Under the pieces are notes generated by a model. The model did no database searches and was not told the DNA's origin. It saw nothing but the letters and a program-made list of their open reading frames with translations. Positions 24,172 through 31,826 of a stretch of DNA of 51,087 bases are shown here, piece after piece. The DNA lies in the NCBI GenBank assembly GCA_035628645.1, contig DASPJL010000033.1:1-51087 (forward strand), given 5' to 3'. This DNA is from DASPJL01 sp035628645. GTDB lineage: Bacteria; Bacteroidota; Bacteroidia; Cytophagales; Cyclobacteriaceae. Positions within the stretch are counted from its first letter, which is position 1. Every line of letters begins with the position of its first letter. The position numbers and the translations under genes are program-made.

Positions 24172-25398
24172 ATGGCACAGGTGACCTGTTCATTTTGCGG
24201 AAGAAGTAAGAAAGATGTTGACCTGATGATCTCAGGAATTCAATCACATATTTGTGATAAATGTATTACTCAGGCGCAACAGATTTTATCTGAAGAAGCT
24301 AAGGTTAAAAACAGACAACCTTCTCCTAAGTTTAATCTGATTAAACCTGTGCAAATGAAAAAGCACCTTGACCAGTATCTTGTAGGTCAGGAAAATGCAA
24401 AAAAGGTGATTTCGGTTGCCGTTTACAATCATTATAAAAGGCTGTCCCAGCCAGTAACCGAGGATGATATTGTTATCGAAAAATCTAACATTATTATGGT
24501 GGGCGAAACCGGAACAGGTAAAACTTATCTTGCCCGTACACTGGCTAAAATATTGGAAGTTCCTTTTTGCATAGCTGATGCAACGGTGTTAACAGAAGCG
24601 GGATATGTAGGAGAGGACGTTGAAAGTATCCTGACAAGATTATTGCAAGCAGCGAATTATGACGTAGAAGCAGCGGAAAGAGGCATTGTTTATATTGATG
24701 AAATTGATAAAATAGCACGTAAATCTGATAATCCTTCTATCACACGGGATGTAAGTGGTGAGGGTGTTCAGCAAGCGCTTTTAAAGCTACTTGAAGGAAC
24801 CTCGGTAAACGTGCCGCCTCAGGGAGGACGTAAGCATCCTGACCAAAAAATGATCTCGGTAAATACGGAAAATATTTTGTTTATATGCGGCGGCGCCTTT
24901 GATGGGATCACTAAAATGATCAGTAGCCGGTTGAATACCAGACCTATTGGGTTTTCAGGCGCCAATGATGATTATAGAAGTTTGTCTAAGGATAATTTAC
25001 TTCAGTATATAAGCGCCCAGGATTTGAAATCTTTTGGATTGATCCCTGAACTTATCGGTAGATTACCCGTTTTAACGCACCTTGACCCGCTTGGAAAGGA
25101 CATTTTGAGACAAATTCTTACCGAACCTAAAAATGCTTTAGTAAAACAGTACATAAAGCTTTTTAAAATGGAAGGAATAGAACTTGAATTTGAGGAAGAG
25201 GCGTTGGATTATATCGTAGAGAAAGCAGTAGTGTTTAGTTTGGGCGCGAGAGGTCTAAGATCTATATGCGAGGCAATTATTACCGATGCGATGTTTGATC
25301 TTCCTTCTCAAAAGAACGTAACCAAGTTTGTGGTGACCAGACAATATGCAATGGAGAAATTTGAAAAATCTAAATATAACAGGCTAAAAGTAGCTTAA
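24172..25398 (+). CDS. clpX: ClpX AAA+ unfoldase
   Basis: The 408-residue ATPase recognises tagged substrates and feeds them to ClpP. The N-terminal zinc-binding domain has C6, C9, C28 and C31. The AAA+ core has Walker A GETGTGKT (about 112-119), Walker B IVYIDEIDK and the pore loop GYVGEDV. The IGF-type loop that docks to ClpP is visible as IGFSGAN about 262-268. It lies 74 bp after clpP and ends with a strong bidirectional terminator. Confidence 0.97.
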   Translation: MAQVTCSFCGRSKKDVDLMISGIQSHICDKCITQAQQILSEEAKVKNRQPSPKFNLIKPVQMKKHLDQYLVGQENAKKVISVAVYNHYKRLSQPVTEDDIVIEKSNIIMVGETGTGKTYLARTLAKILEVPFCIADATVLTEAGYVGEDVESILTRLLQAANYDVEAAERGIVYIDEIDKIARKSDNPSITRDVSGEGVQQALLKLLEGTSVNVPPQGGRKHPDQKMISVNTENILFICGGAFDGITKMISSRLNTRPIGFSGANDDYRSLSKDNLLQYISAQDLKSFGLIPELIGRLPVLTHLDPLGKDILRQILTEPKNALVKQYIKLFKMEGIELEFEEEALDYIVEKAVVFSLGARGLRSICEAIITDAMFDLPSQKNVTKFVVTRQYAMEKFEKSKYNRLKVA

Positions 25399-25418
25399 GG
25401 AAAATAATTTTATTGATT

Positions 25419-25457
25419 AAAAGGGGATAAATTATTTAAAAATTTATCCCCTTTTTT
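25419..25457. terminator. Bidirectional terminator between clpX and lpxB
   Basis: A 15-bp perfect stem (25419-25433 with 25441-25455, AAAAGGGGATAAATT) is followed by Ts on the plus strand and by TTTT on the minus strand. It serves both convergent genes. Confidence 0.93.
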
Positions 25458-25476
25458 CTTTTTATCCTTTATTGCT

Positions 25477-26580
25477 TTAATTCAAATAATTGACCATCAA
25501 TTCGGCAGCTCTCTCAGAAGCTTTGTGTTGACTAAGCGCTGCTTCTATCTTATTGTATTCATCGAGCTGAAACATCCTATATTCCTCGTTATTAATCACT
25601 TTTTTGAGCTCTAGTTTCAGGTTGTCAATGTTAAAATCATCCTGAATTAATTCTTTTACTACTTCCTTATCTGCCAACAAATTAACCAGAGATATAAAAT
25701 TTATTTTTATAAAAGATCTGGCTATAAAATAAGTAACGCTGTTTGCCTTATAACACACTACCTGAGGTACCTTAAACATGGCTGTTTCCAGCGTGGCGGT
25801 GCCGGAAGTTACAATGGCAGCATGCGCAGCGGTAAGAACATCATAAGTTTCTCCATAAACTATTCTAATGTTGGGGGATTCTTCAGACTTAAAAAACTCG
25901 AGCGGAAAATCAGTAACAGCAGCAACCAGAAAAAGATGTTCGGGAAAAAACCTGGCCAACTGAACCATCTTTAAAAGGTTGGCCTCGATTTCTTGTTTTC
26001 TGCTTCCAGGGAGTACAGCAATGATTTTTTTATTTCCAGACTCTAATTTTTCACGAAAATGAGGATTGGGTTTAAAACCTTTCACCGCATCCATTACTGG
26101 GTTGCCTACAAAATCTACTTTATAATCATAGTTTTCATAAAAGCGCTCCTCAAAAGGTAGAATGACAAACATCTTATCTACATAAGCTTTTATTTTAAAA
26201 GCCCTTTTTTGATTCCACGCCCATATTTTAGGTGAAATGTAGTAGAAGGTCTTTATCCCCTGTGCTTTAGTGAATTTTGCAATTTTTAAATTGAAACCAG
26301 CATAATCCACCAGAATGACGACGTCAGGTCTGTAGGAAAGTACATCAGATTTGCAAAAAGCGAGGTTCTTAAGAATCGTTTTAAGGTTAAATAGGACTTC
26401 AATAAACCCCATAAAAGCCAGCTCCCGGTAGTGTTTTACAAGATCACCGCCAGCTTCCTTCATTTTGTCTCCGCCCCAGCACCTGAATTCAGCAGCTGAA
26501 TCCTTCTTCTTAATTTCTTTCATTAGGTTGGAAGCATGAAGGTCACCGGATTTTTCTCCGGCTATAATGTAGTATTTCAT
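25477..26580 (-). CDS. lpxB: Lipid-A-disaccharide synthase
   Basis: The 367-residue GT-B glycosyltransferase joins UDP-diacylglucosamine and lipid X on the cytoplasmic membrane face. It starts YYIIAGEKSGDLHASNLM, the family signature, and contains ISPKIWAWNQKRAFKI (about 115-130), VGNPVMDAV and LPGSRKQEIEANL (about 190-202), and SGTATLETAMFKVPQVVCYK (about 260-279). The gene is separated from the pterin synthase upstream by a heptad-repeat element, so the two may not share one message. Confidence 0.96.
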   Translation of the reverse strand: MKYYIIAGEKSGDLHASNLMKEIKKKDSAAEFRCWGGDKMKEAGGDLVKHYRELAFMGFIEVLFNLKTILKNLAFCKSDVLSYRPDVVILVDYAGFNLKIAKFTKAQGIKTFYYISPKIWAWNQKRAFKIKAYVDKMFVILPFEERFYENYDYKVDFVGNPVMDAVKGFKPNPHFREKLESGNKKIIAVLPGSRKQEIEANLLKMVQLARFFPEHLFLVAAVTDFPLEFFKSEESPNIRIVYGETYDVLTAAHAAIVTSGTATLETAMFKVPQVVCYKANSVTYFIARSFIKINFISLVNLLADKEVVKELIQDDFNIDNLKLELKKVINNEEYRMFQLDEYNKIEAALSQHKASERAAELMVNYLN

Positions 26581-26586
26581 GTTTGG

Positions 26587-26748
26587 GCTATCAGGTATCA
26601 GTAATTAGCTATTAGTGGCGCCATACTAAAGTAATTTTAAAACTACTTGTCAAATGTTGTGTTTATTATCTAGAAAATCACCATATAATACTAAGGAGCA
26701 AGGTCAGAATGATGTTTTGCCAAAAGCTGATAGCTAACTGCTAATCTC
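26587..26748. repeat. 162-bp element with inverted 7-bp-period arms (GCTATTA type)
   Basis: The left arm 26587-26614 is GCTATCA, GGTATCA, GTAATTA, GCTATTA. The right arm 26721-26748 read on the minus strand is GAGATTA, GCAGTTA, GCTATCA, GCTTTTG. The core is unique in the window. The right arm runs into the end of the pterin synthase gene and supplies its last codons and stop. Confidence 0.75.
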
Positions 26749-27157
26749 CAAAATATTCAACATAATTCCGCGGGGTTTCATAAAGTTTGATCGAATGAAG
26801 TTTTGCCTTTGATATTTTACCTATTTCAGTATCAAGTATTTTCCAGAACTCCATCACGATATTTTCACAGCTAGGCATTTTACCGGTCATAAAATCAACA
26901 TCCATATTAAAGTTCTTGTGGTCTACTTTTTCCAGGATTTCTTTCTTGATCAGGTTGCTCAGCTTTTTTAAATCAATTACAAAACCTGTATCCGGGTCAG
27001 GATTTCCTTTTACGGTTACGATCATTTCAAAATTATGCCCATGCCAGTTCTCATTTGCACAAGGTCCAAATACTTCAACATTTTTTTCCTTGGTCCATTG
27101 AGGGTTATACAACTTATGAGCAGCATTAAAGTGCTCTTTCCGGCTTACATAAATCAT
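26741..27157 (-). CDS. 6-Pyruvoyl-tetrahydropterin synthase / QueD family
   Basis: The 138-residue T-fold enzyme acts on 7,8-dihydroneopterin triphosphate. Zinc ligands are H14 (FNAAH), H39 and H41 (WHGHNF), and the catalytic Cys is C33. The spacing C-x5-HGH is that of eukaryote-like 6-pyruvoyl-tetrahydropterin synthases, while QueD of queuosine synthesis has C-x3-HGH. This favours a pterin rather than queuosine role, though the family is promiscuous. The gene ends inside a repeat element. A TATATTTG -7 box lies 23 bp upstream. Confidence 0.85.
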   Translation of the reverse strand: MIYVSRKEHFNAAHKLYNPQWTKEKNVEVFGPCANENWHGHNFEMIVTVKGNPDPDTGFVIDLKKLSNLIKKEILEKVDHKNFNMDVDFMTGKMPSCENIVMEFWKILDTEIGKISKAKLHSIKLYETPRNYVEYFGD

Positions 27158-27180
27158 TTTAAATTCCTTGAAATAAAGTG

Positions 27181-27188
27181 CAAATATA
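27181..27188 (-). promoter_or_regulatory. -7 promoter box of the pterin synthase gene
   Basis: On the minus strand TATATTTG, a perfect TAnnTTTG match, 23 bp before the start. No -33 TTTG at the usual spacing. Confidence 0.5.
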
Positions 27189-27198
27189 CTGGAATGGA

Positions 27199-27240
27199 AT
27201 GAATGCGTGAATGAGCAATGAGTGAATAAAGAATGAATGG
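27199..27240 (+). repeat. Single-armed GAATGAG array
   Basis: Four to five degenerate units of the type TGAATGAG / CAATGAGT / GAATAAAG / AATGAATG, at 7-8 bp steps, between the divergent pterin synthase and hldD genes. It resembles the array at 19449-19508. Confidence 0.5.
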
Positions 27241-27314
27241 ATTTATCTAAAATTAAAAAACTATCCGTTTATTTTATTTTAGCCTATTTTTAAAGCTGGA
27301 ATAAAGAATAGAAT

Positions 27315-28280
27315 ATGATAGTAGTAACAGGAGCTGCAGGATTTATATCCAGTTGTCTGATCTCAGGATTAAATGGCGATAACTTTAACGAAATAATTGC
27401 GGTTGATGATTTTTCTGATGAAAGCAAAGCTGAAAATCTTGCCGGGAAGAAAATCAGGGAGAAAGTGAATCGGGAGTTGTTTTTTGACTGGCTGGATAAA
27501 AACCATGAGCATGTAGAGTTTATTTTCCATCTCGGAGCAAGAACGGACACCACAGAGTTTGATGTAAATATATTCAACAAACTTAATCTCAATTATTCGA
27601 AAGAGGTTTGGAATCGGTGCGTAAAGTATCAGATCCCATTGGTTTATGCTTCCTCTGCCGCTACCTATGGACTGGGAGAACATGGATATGTAGATGACGA
27701 GGAGTTGAGCTATAAACTAAAGCCGCTCAATCCTTACGGCGAATCAAAAAATGATTTTGATAAGTGGGCCATTCAGCAGGAGCAGAAACCTTTTTACTGG
27801 GCAGGATTGAAATTCTTTAACGTGTATGGTCCAAATGAATACCATAAAGGGCGAATGGCCTCCGTGGTTTTTCACGCTTTTAATCAGATTAAAGCTTCAG
27901 GAGAAATGAAATTATTTAGATCGCATCATCCTGATTTTAAAGATGGGGAACAATTGAGGGACTTTGTATATGTGAAAGATGTGGTTGACGTATGCCTCTT
28001 TTTAATGCACCATAGGAAAAATTCTGGGATTTATAATTTAGGCAGCGGCCAAGCCAGGACATTTATTGATTTGGTATCTGCTACTTTTAAAGCGCTGAAT
28101 GTGGAGAAAAGTATAAAGTTCATTGATGCTCCTCAAGATATAAGAGATAAATACCAATATTTTACAGAAGCAAAAATGGAAAAGCTTCGGCAAATAGGTT
28201 ATGATAAAAAATTTTATGAATTGGAGGAAGGTGTTAAAGACTATGTAAAAAATTATTTAATGCCGCATGCTTATTTGTAG
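27315..28280 (+). CDS. hldD: ADP-L-glycero-D-manno-heptose 6-epimerase
   Basis: The 321-residue short-chain epimerase makes the heptose donor for the lipopolysaccharide inner core. The family features are GARTDTTEFD (about 74-83), the SSAATYG serine region (about 113-119), the YGESK Tyr-Lys pair (about 140-144), FFNVYGPNEYHKGRMASVVFH and QLRDFVYVKDVV. The Rossmann glycine motif at the N-terminus reads G6-A-A-G9-F-I-S12: the third Gly is Ser, confirmed by the codon TCC. A terminator follows the stop. Together with lpxB nearby it suggests a heptose-containing LPS. Confidence 0.93.
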   Translation: MIVVTGAAGFISSCLISGLNGDNFNEIIAVDDFSDESKAENLAGKKIREKVNRELFFDWLDKNHEHVEFIFHLGARTDTTEFDVNIFNKLNLNYSKEVWNRCVKYQIPLVYASSAATYGLGEHGYVDDEELSYKLKPLNPYGESKNDFDKWAIQQEQKPFYWAGLKFFNVYGPNEYHKGRMASVVFHAFNQIKASGEMKLFRSHHPDFKDGEQLRDFVYVKDVVDVCLFLMHHRKNSGIYNLGSGQARTFIDLVSATFKALNVEKSIKFIDAPQDIRDKYQYFTEAKMEKLRQIGYDKKFYELEEGVKDYVKNYLMPHAYL

Positions 28281-28300
28281 TTTTAAGGAGGCTCAAAGTA

Positions 28301-28342
28301 AAAAGATAATTTTAGCCAGAAGGATTACTAAAATTATCTTTT
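28301..28342 (+). terminator. hldD: Terminator after hldD
   Basis: A perfect 15-bp stem (28301-28315 with 28328-28342, AAAAGATAATTTTAG), 12-nt loop, T-rich 3' end, 20 bp after the stop. The rest of the 255-bp spacer to the next gene shows nothing recognisable. Confidence 0.85.
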
Positions 28343-28535
28343 ATCATTGGGAGGGAAAATTTGTTAAGTTTAGTTAACAACTGTCTCTATCGAATTTAAT
28401 AAACCTAGTTCACTCAGTATAACTTCTGATTGATAATTTTAAAAATTCGTCAAGTAGTAATATTTCCTCATGATAAAATTAAACTTAATCGTGATGAGGG
28501 ACCAAAGATCAAAAGTGGAATAAAGTAAACTGATT

Positions 28536-29402
28536 ATGTCCGTTAATAGCCCTAAAATTTTCAATTTAAGCGTCTCAGGGTTTACTATTGTTCTGTTGAC
28601 CTGTGTTTGTTTTGCTTCAGGCTGTTCAAATAAAAAGGAAAATCAATATAAAATGCCAGAGAATTTTCTTTATGATTTGAATGCTCCAACCCAAAGATTT
28701 GAATTACCGGATGAACTCCTGGAAGTATCTGCCCTTTCTTATTTCACTGATGATAAGTTGGTATGTGTTCAGGACGAGTTGGGTATTCTCTTCACTTTTG
28801 ATCTTTCAACCGGGAAAATTGCAGATAAGATTACTTTCGGTCCCGATGGAGATTATGAGGGTGTTGAAGTAGTAAATGACACGGCATATGTAATCAAGAG
28901 TAATGGAGATTTGATGTTTTTTCCTATTCAAAACCCGGATAGTTTAAAGCAAATCCACACAGGACTTGAAGAAAAAAATGACGTTGAGGGATTAGGTTAT
29001 GATGTTAACACAAAACATTTAATGATCGCATGTAAAAAGAAAGGTGATGTGATGGGGAATAATATAAAGGGAAAGGCTTTTTATAAATTTTCTCTCCAAA
29101 GCAAAGAATTAACGCCCGATCCTTTTTTTGTAATTGATAAAGCAAAGATAGCGGACTATCCGGTCGAAAAAATAAACCCGTCTGCGATTGCGATGCACCC
29201 TCTTACAAAGGAAATTTATATACTATCATCTAAGGATAAGGCATTGGTAATAGTGGATGCCCGAGAAATCAAAAACATAATTTTGCTGGATCCTGCTCTA
29301 TTTGAAAAACCGGAAGGAATTTGTTTTAAACCCGATGGTAGTTTATTTATAAGCAGCGAAGGAAAAACAGGTGGCGGTTATATCTTAAGATTCAATAACT
29401 GA
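28536..29402 (+). CDS. SdiA-regulated-like (YjiK-type) lipoprotein, beta-propeller
   Basis: The 288-residue precursor has a signal peptide with lipobox FASGCS (lipidated Cys about residue 30). The rest is repeated propeller-like strands: YEGVEVVNDTAYVI, VEGLGYDVNTKHLMIACK, PSAIAMHPLTKEIYILSS and PEGICFKPDGSLFISSEG, with the E-G/P-S phrases typical of the SdiA-regulated family related to SMP-30/NHL propellers. Biochemical function is not known. It overlaps the next gene by one base (TGATG), so translation is coupled with the metallophosphatase. Confidence 0.8.
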   Translation: MSVNSPKIFNLSVSGFTIVLLTCVCFASGCSNKKENQYKMPENFLYDLNAPTQRFELPDELLEVSALSYFTDDKLVCVQDELGILFTFDLSTGKIADKITFGPDGDYEGVEVVNDTAYVIKSNGDLMFFPIQNPDSLKQIHTGLEEKNDVEGLGYDVNTKHLMIACKKKGDVMGNNIKGKAFYKFSLQSKELTPDPFFVIDKAKIADYPVEKINPSAIAMHPLTKEIYILSSKDKALVIVDAREIKNIILLDPALFEKPEGICFKPDGSLFISSEGKTGGGYILRFNN

Positions 29403-30517
29403 TGAAGATATTTCTTAAGCCGGTTTATATTTTTTTTGTTTGTCTATTTCTTTCTTTTTTCTCTAAAGGACAGGATACCCTTTCAGCGGATCTTTTTAGG
29501 CTTTATTTAATAGGAGATTCCGGTAAACCGTCGGAAAATGACATCATACTTAATTTATTGAAAAAAAAGCTCGATAAAGCAGGGGAAAACAGCGCAGTGA
29601 TTTTTTTAGGGGATAATATATATCCCGATGGAATGCCTCCTGAAAATCATAAAGGAAGGCATTTGGCAGAAGAAAGATTAGGGATACAGTTAGAAATTAT
29701 AAAATATTATCAGGGAAAATCTTTTATCATCCCCGGAAATCATGATTGGAAGGAAGGTAATAAAGAAGGGTGGACTTACATTAATGAGCAGGAGGAATTT
29801 GTAAAACAATATTTGAAAGAAGATGTATTTTTTCCTAAAAGTGGCTGTCCTGGCCCTGTAGAAATTCCTTTAACTGACAAGGTTACTTTAATTATTCTTG
29901 ATACCCAATGGTTTTTGCACAAGGGAGATAAACCCGGGGAGGAAAGTAATTGCAGAAATAAAGATATTCCTGCTGTTTTATCCGATTTAGAAAATATGCT
30001 TAAAAGAAACCAGGGTAAAAAAGTGGTAATTGCCGGCCACCATCCTTTGTTTCCCAAAGGTGCTCATGGTGGATATTTTTCTTTGAAAACGCATATTTTT
30101 CCTCTAACCGATCTTGAGCCTTTTTTATATCTTCCTCTTCCAATAGTTGGTTCATTGTATCCTTTGATAAGAATGTTATTCCCAAATACTCAAGATATTT
30201 TTCATCCCAGATATCGTCACTTGAAAGTGGATTTGAGCAGGATTTTCAAAGAACATCCGGGATTAATATATGCTTCTGGACACGACCATTCTCTCCAGTA
30301 TACACTCGAAGATAGTATTAATTATATTGTAAGCGGGGCAGGCTCAAAAACCACTCACGTTAAAAAAGCAAAGGGTGGTAATTTTTCAACGGCCAAAAAA
30401 GGATTTGGAGAACTTGTATTTCTAAATGAGGGTCGTGTTTTGCTGAATTTCTTTCTGGTTTCTCCTGCAAATAAAGAGGGAGAAATGGTATTTTCCACTA
30501 GTCTGATTTCTAATTAA
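29402..30517 (+). CDS. Exported calcineurin-like metallophosphatase
   Basis: The 371-residue protein has a hydrophobic signal segment (1-23, ending SKGQ) and all metallophosphoesterase motifs: D39 (IGDSG), D71-N72 (LGDNIYPDG), N113-H114 (GNHDW), GHHP near residue 220 and GHDH near residue 297. The GDNIYPDG form is like purple acid phosphatases. A long insert between GHHP and GHDH (about 225-290) is hydrophobic in part. It is translated right after the propeller lipoprotein, which suggests the two act together in the envelope. Substrate unknown. Confidence 0.85.
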   Translation: MKIFLKPVYIFFVCLFLSFFSKGQDTLSADLFRLYLIGDSGKPSENDIILNLLKKKLDKAGENSAVIFLGDNIYPDGMPPENHKGRHLAEERLGIQLEIIKYYQGKSFIIPGNHDWKEGNKEGWTYINEQEEFVKQYLKEDVFFPKSGCPGPVEIPLTDKVTLIILDTQWFLHKGDKPGEESNCRNKDIPAVLSDLENMLKRNQGKKVVIAGHHPLFPKGAHGGYFSLKTHIFPLTDLEPFLYLPLPIVGSLYPLIRMLFPNTQDIFHPRYRHLKVDLSRIFKEHPGLIYASGHDHSLQYTLEDSINYIVSGAGSKTTHVKKAKGGNFSTAKKGFGELVFLNEGRVLLNFFLVSPANKEGEMVFSTSLISN

Positions 30518-30642
30518 AAAAGGAAATAGATTGATTTTGATAAATAAAGATTACAATATTTGAAGTTACTTTTTCACTGAAATGCGCTAGCTGACAGGAG
30601 AAATTGATATAAAAGTTAAGTTTAACTTGAATTTATAAGAAA

Positions 30643-31296
30643 ATGCTGAAAGCAGAAGGAATAAGAAAAACATATGGAGATCTTAAAGTGCTGAAAGGTA
30701 TTGATTTGACGATAACAAAGGGTGAAATTGTATCCATTGTGGGTGCTTCCGGTGCGGGAAAAAGTACACTGCTCCATATTCTGGGTACTCTTGACAATCC
30801 TGACGAAGGCAAACTGTATCTTAACGGTCAAGATCTCAGCTTGCTTAAAGGCAACGATCTTGCAGGCTTCAGAAATAAAAATATGGGATTTATATTTCAA
30901 TTTCATAATCTTTTACCAGAGTTTACAGCCCTTGAGAATGTTTGCATTCCTGCTTTTATAGCTAATCAATCAAAAAAGAAAGCAGAAGAAAGAGCTTTGG
31001 AATTGATGACAATGTTAGGAATAGCTCAGAGAAAAGATCATAAACCATCTCAGCTTTCAGGAGGAGAGCAGCAAAGAACTGCTGTGGCCCGGGCATTAAT
31101 AAATTCACCATTAATTGTTTTTGCCGACGAGCCAAGCGGCAATTTGGATTCTAAACATGCCGAAGAGCTCCATAATTTATTTTTCAAGCTTCGTGATGAT
31201 ATGGGCCAAACCTTCATTATTGTAACCCATAATGAACATTTGGCAGAAATGGCCGATCGCAAAGTAGAAATGAAAGATGGGAAGATTTTGGAGTAA
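30643..31296 (+). CDS. ABC transporter ATP-binding protein, LolD/MacB type
   Basis: The 217-residue ATPase has Walker A GASGAGKST (about 34-42), Q-loop FQFHNLLPEFTALENV, signature LSGGEQQR (about 139-146), Walker B LIVFADEP and H-loop IVTHN. Its compact size and the LLPEFTALENV phrase are those of LolD and other type VII (MacB-like) transporters, which drive lipoprotein release or efflux from the inner membrane. No permease gene (LolC/E-like) is adjacent, so the partner is elsewhere. The preceding gene is 125 bp away with no visible terminator. Confidence 0.88.
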   Translation: MLKAEGIRKTYGDLKVLKGIDLTITKGEIVSIVGASGAGKSTLLHILGTLDNPDEGKLYLNGQDLSLLKGNDLAGFRNKNMGFIFQFHNLLPEFTALENVCIPAFIANQSKKKAEERALELMTMLGIAQRKDHKPSQLSGGEQQRTAVARALINSPLIVFADEPSGNLDSKHAEELHNLFFKLRDDMGQTFIIVTHNEHLAEMADRKVEMKDGKILE

Positions 31297-31301
31297 TTAA
31301 G

Positions 31302-31475
31302 TTTGAAATTGAAGTTGGAAGTTGACAAAGAGTTGCCTGTCTGATTCAATATGTCTTCTCTGGATCTCAGTTTAATTTTTTAATTTAGATGGAATCATTT
31401 TCATTGTATGTTAATTGAAAGCGAGGTATTTAAAGTTTACATTCTTCTAGTTTCAATCTTTCAGCTTCCCACTTA
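31302..31475. repeat. 174-bp element with inverted 7-bp-period arms (TTGAAGT type)
   Basis: The left arm 31302-31326 steps through TTTGAAA, TTGAAGT, TGGAAGT, TGAC. The right arm 31449-31475 on the minus strand steps through GGGAAGC, TGAAAGA, TTGAAAC. The left arm begins 6 bp after the ATPase stop. The core is A/T-rich and unique. Confidence 0.6.
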
Positions 31476-31552
31476 CAGGGTTTTTCAGGGCTTTTTAAAA
31501 AACATATTCTTCATTTATTCGTTAAATCCTCTCAAAGCAAAACCTTTCTTCT

Positions 31553-31753
31553 ATGAATATTGAGAACTACGCCCCGGTCTTTATTAAAAGACATTCAGAG
31601 ATTGAAAAAGATATTTTTCAGTTGAAAAAATATATCTTGAAAGTAAAAAAGGAAAAGGATATTTTAAGAAGAAATGAACGAACCAATTTCCTTTTCACCT
31701 CAATGGGGCGATTCTTGAGAAACACCTTTGCCAGAACAAGGAATTTTAGCTAA
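31553..31753 (+). CDS. Small basic protein, 66 residues, unknown
   Basis: It begins MNIENYAPVFIKRHSEIEKD, then a Lys-rich amphipathic helix (about 20-45), then a basic C-terminus (GRFLRNTFARTRNFS). I recognise no family. The reasons to think it is real are its ATG in a clean A/T-rich leader and a strong terminator 22 bp after its stop with no other gene on this strand to serve. The strongly basic composition could suit nucleic-acid or membrane binding, but that is only a composition argument. Confidence 0.5.
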   Translation: MNIENYAPVFIKRHSEIEKDIFQLKKYILKVKKEKDILRRNERTNFLFTSMGRFLRNTFARTRNFS

Positions 31754-31774
31754 ATACAAAAAAAAAGATATAGG

Positions 31775-31813
31775 AAGACGAAATGTAAGGTAAAAATCAT
31801 TTCGTCTTTTTTG
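31775..31813 (+). terminator. Terminator between the small ORF and sprF-like gene
   Basis: A perfect 11-bp stem (31775-31785 with 31798-31808, AAGACGAAATG) with a 12-nt loop and TTTTTTGTTT tail. It lies between two convergent genes. Confidence 0.85.
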
Positions 31814-31826
31814 TTTAATCCCTTCC

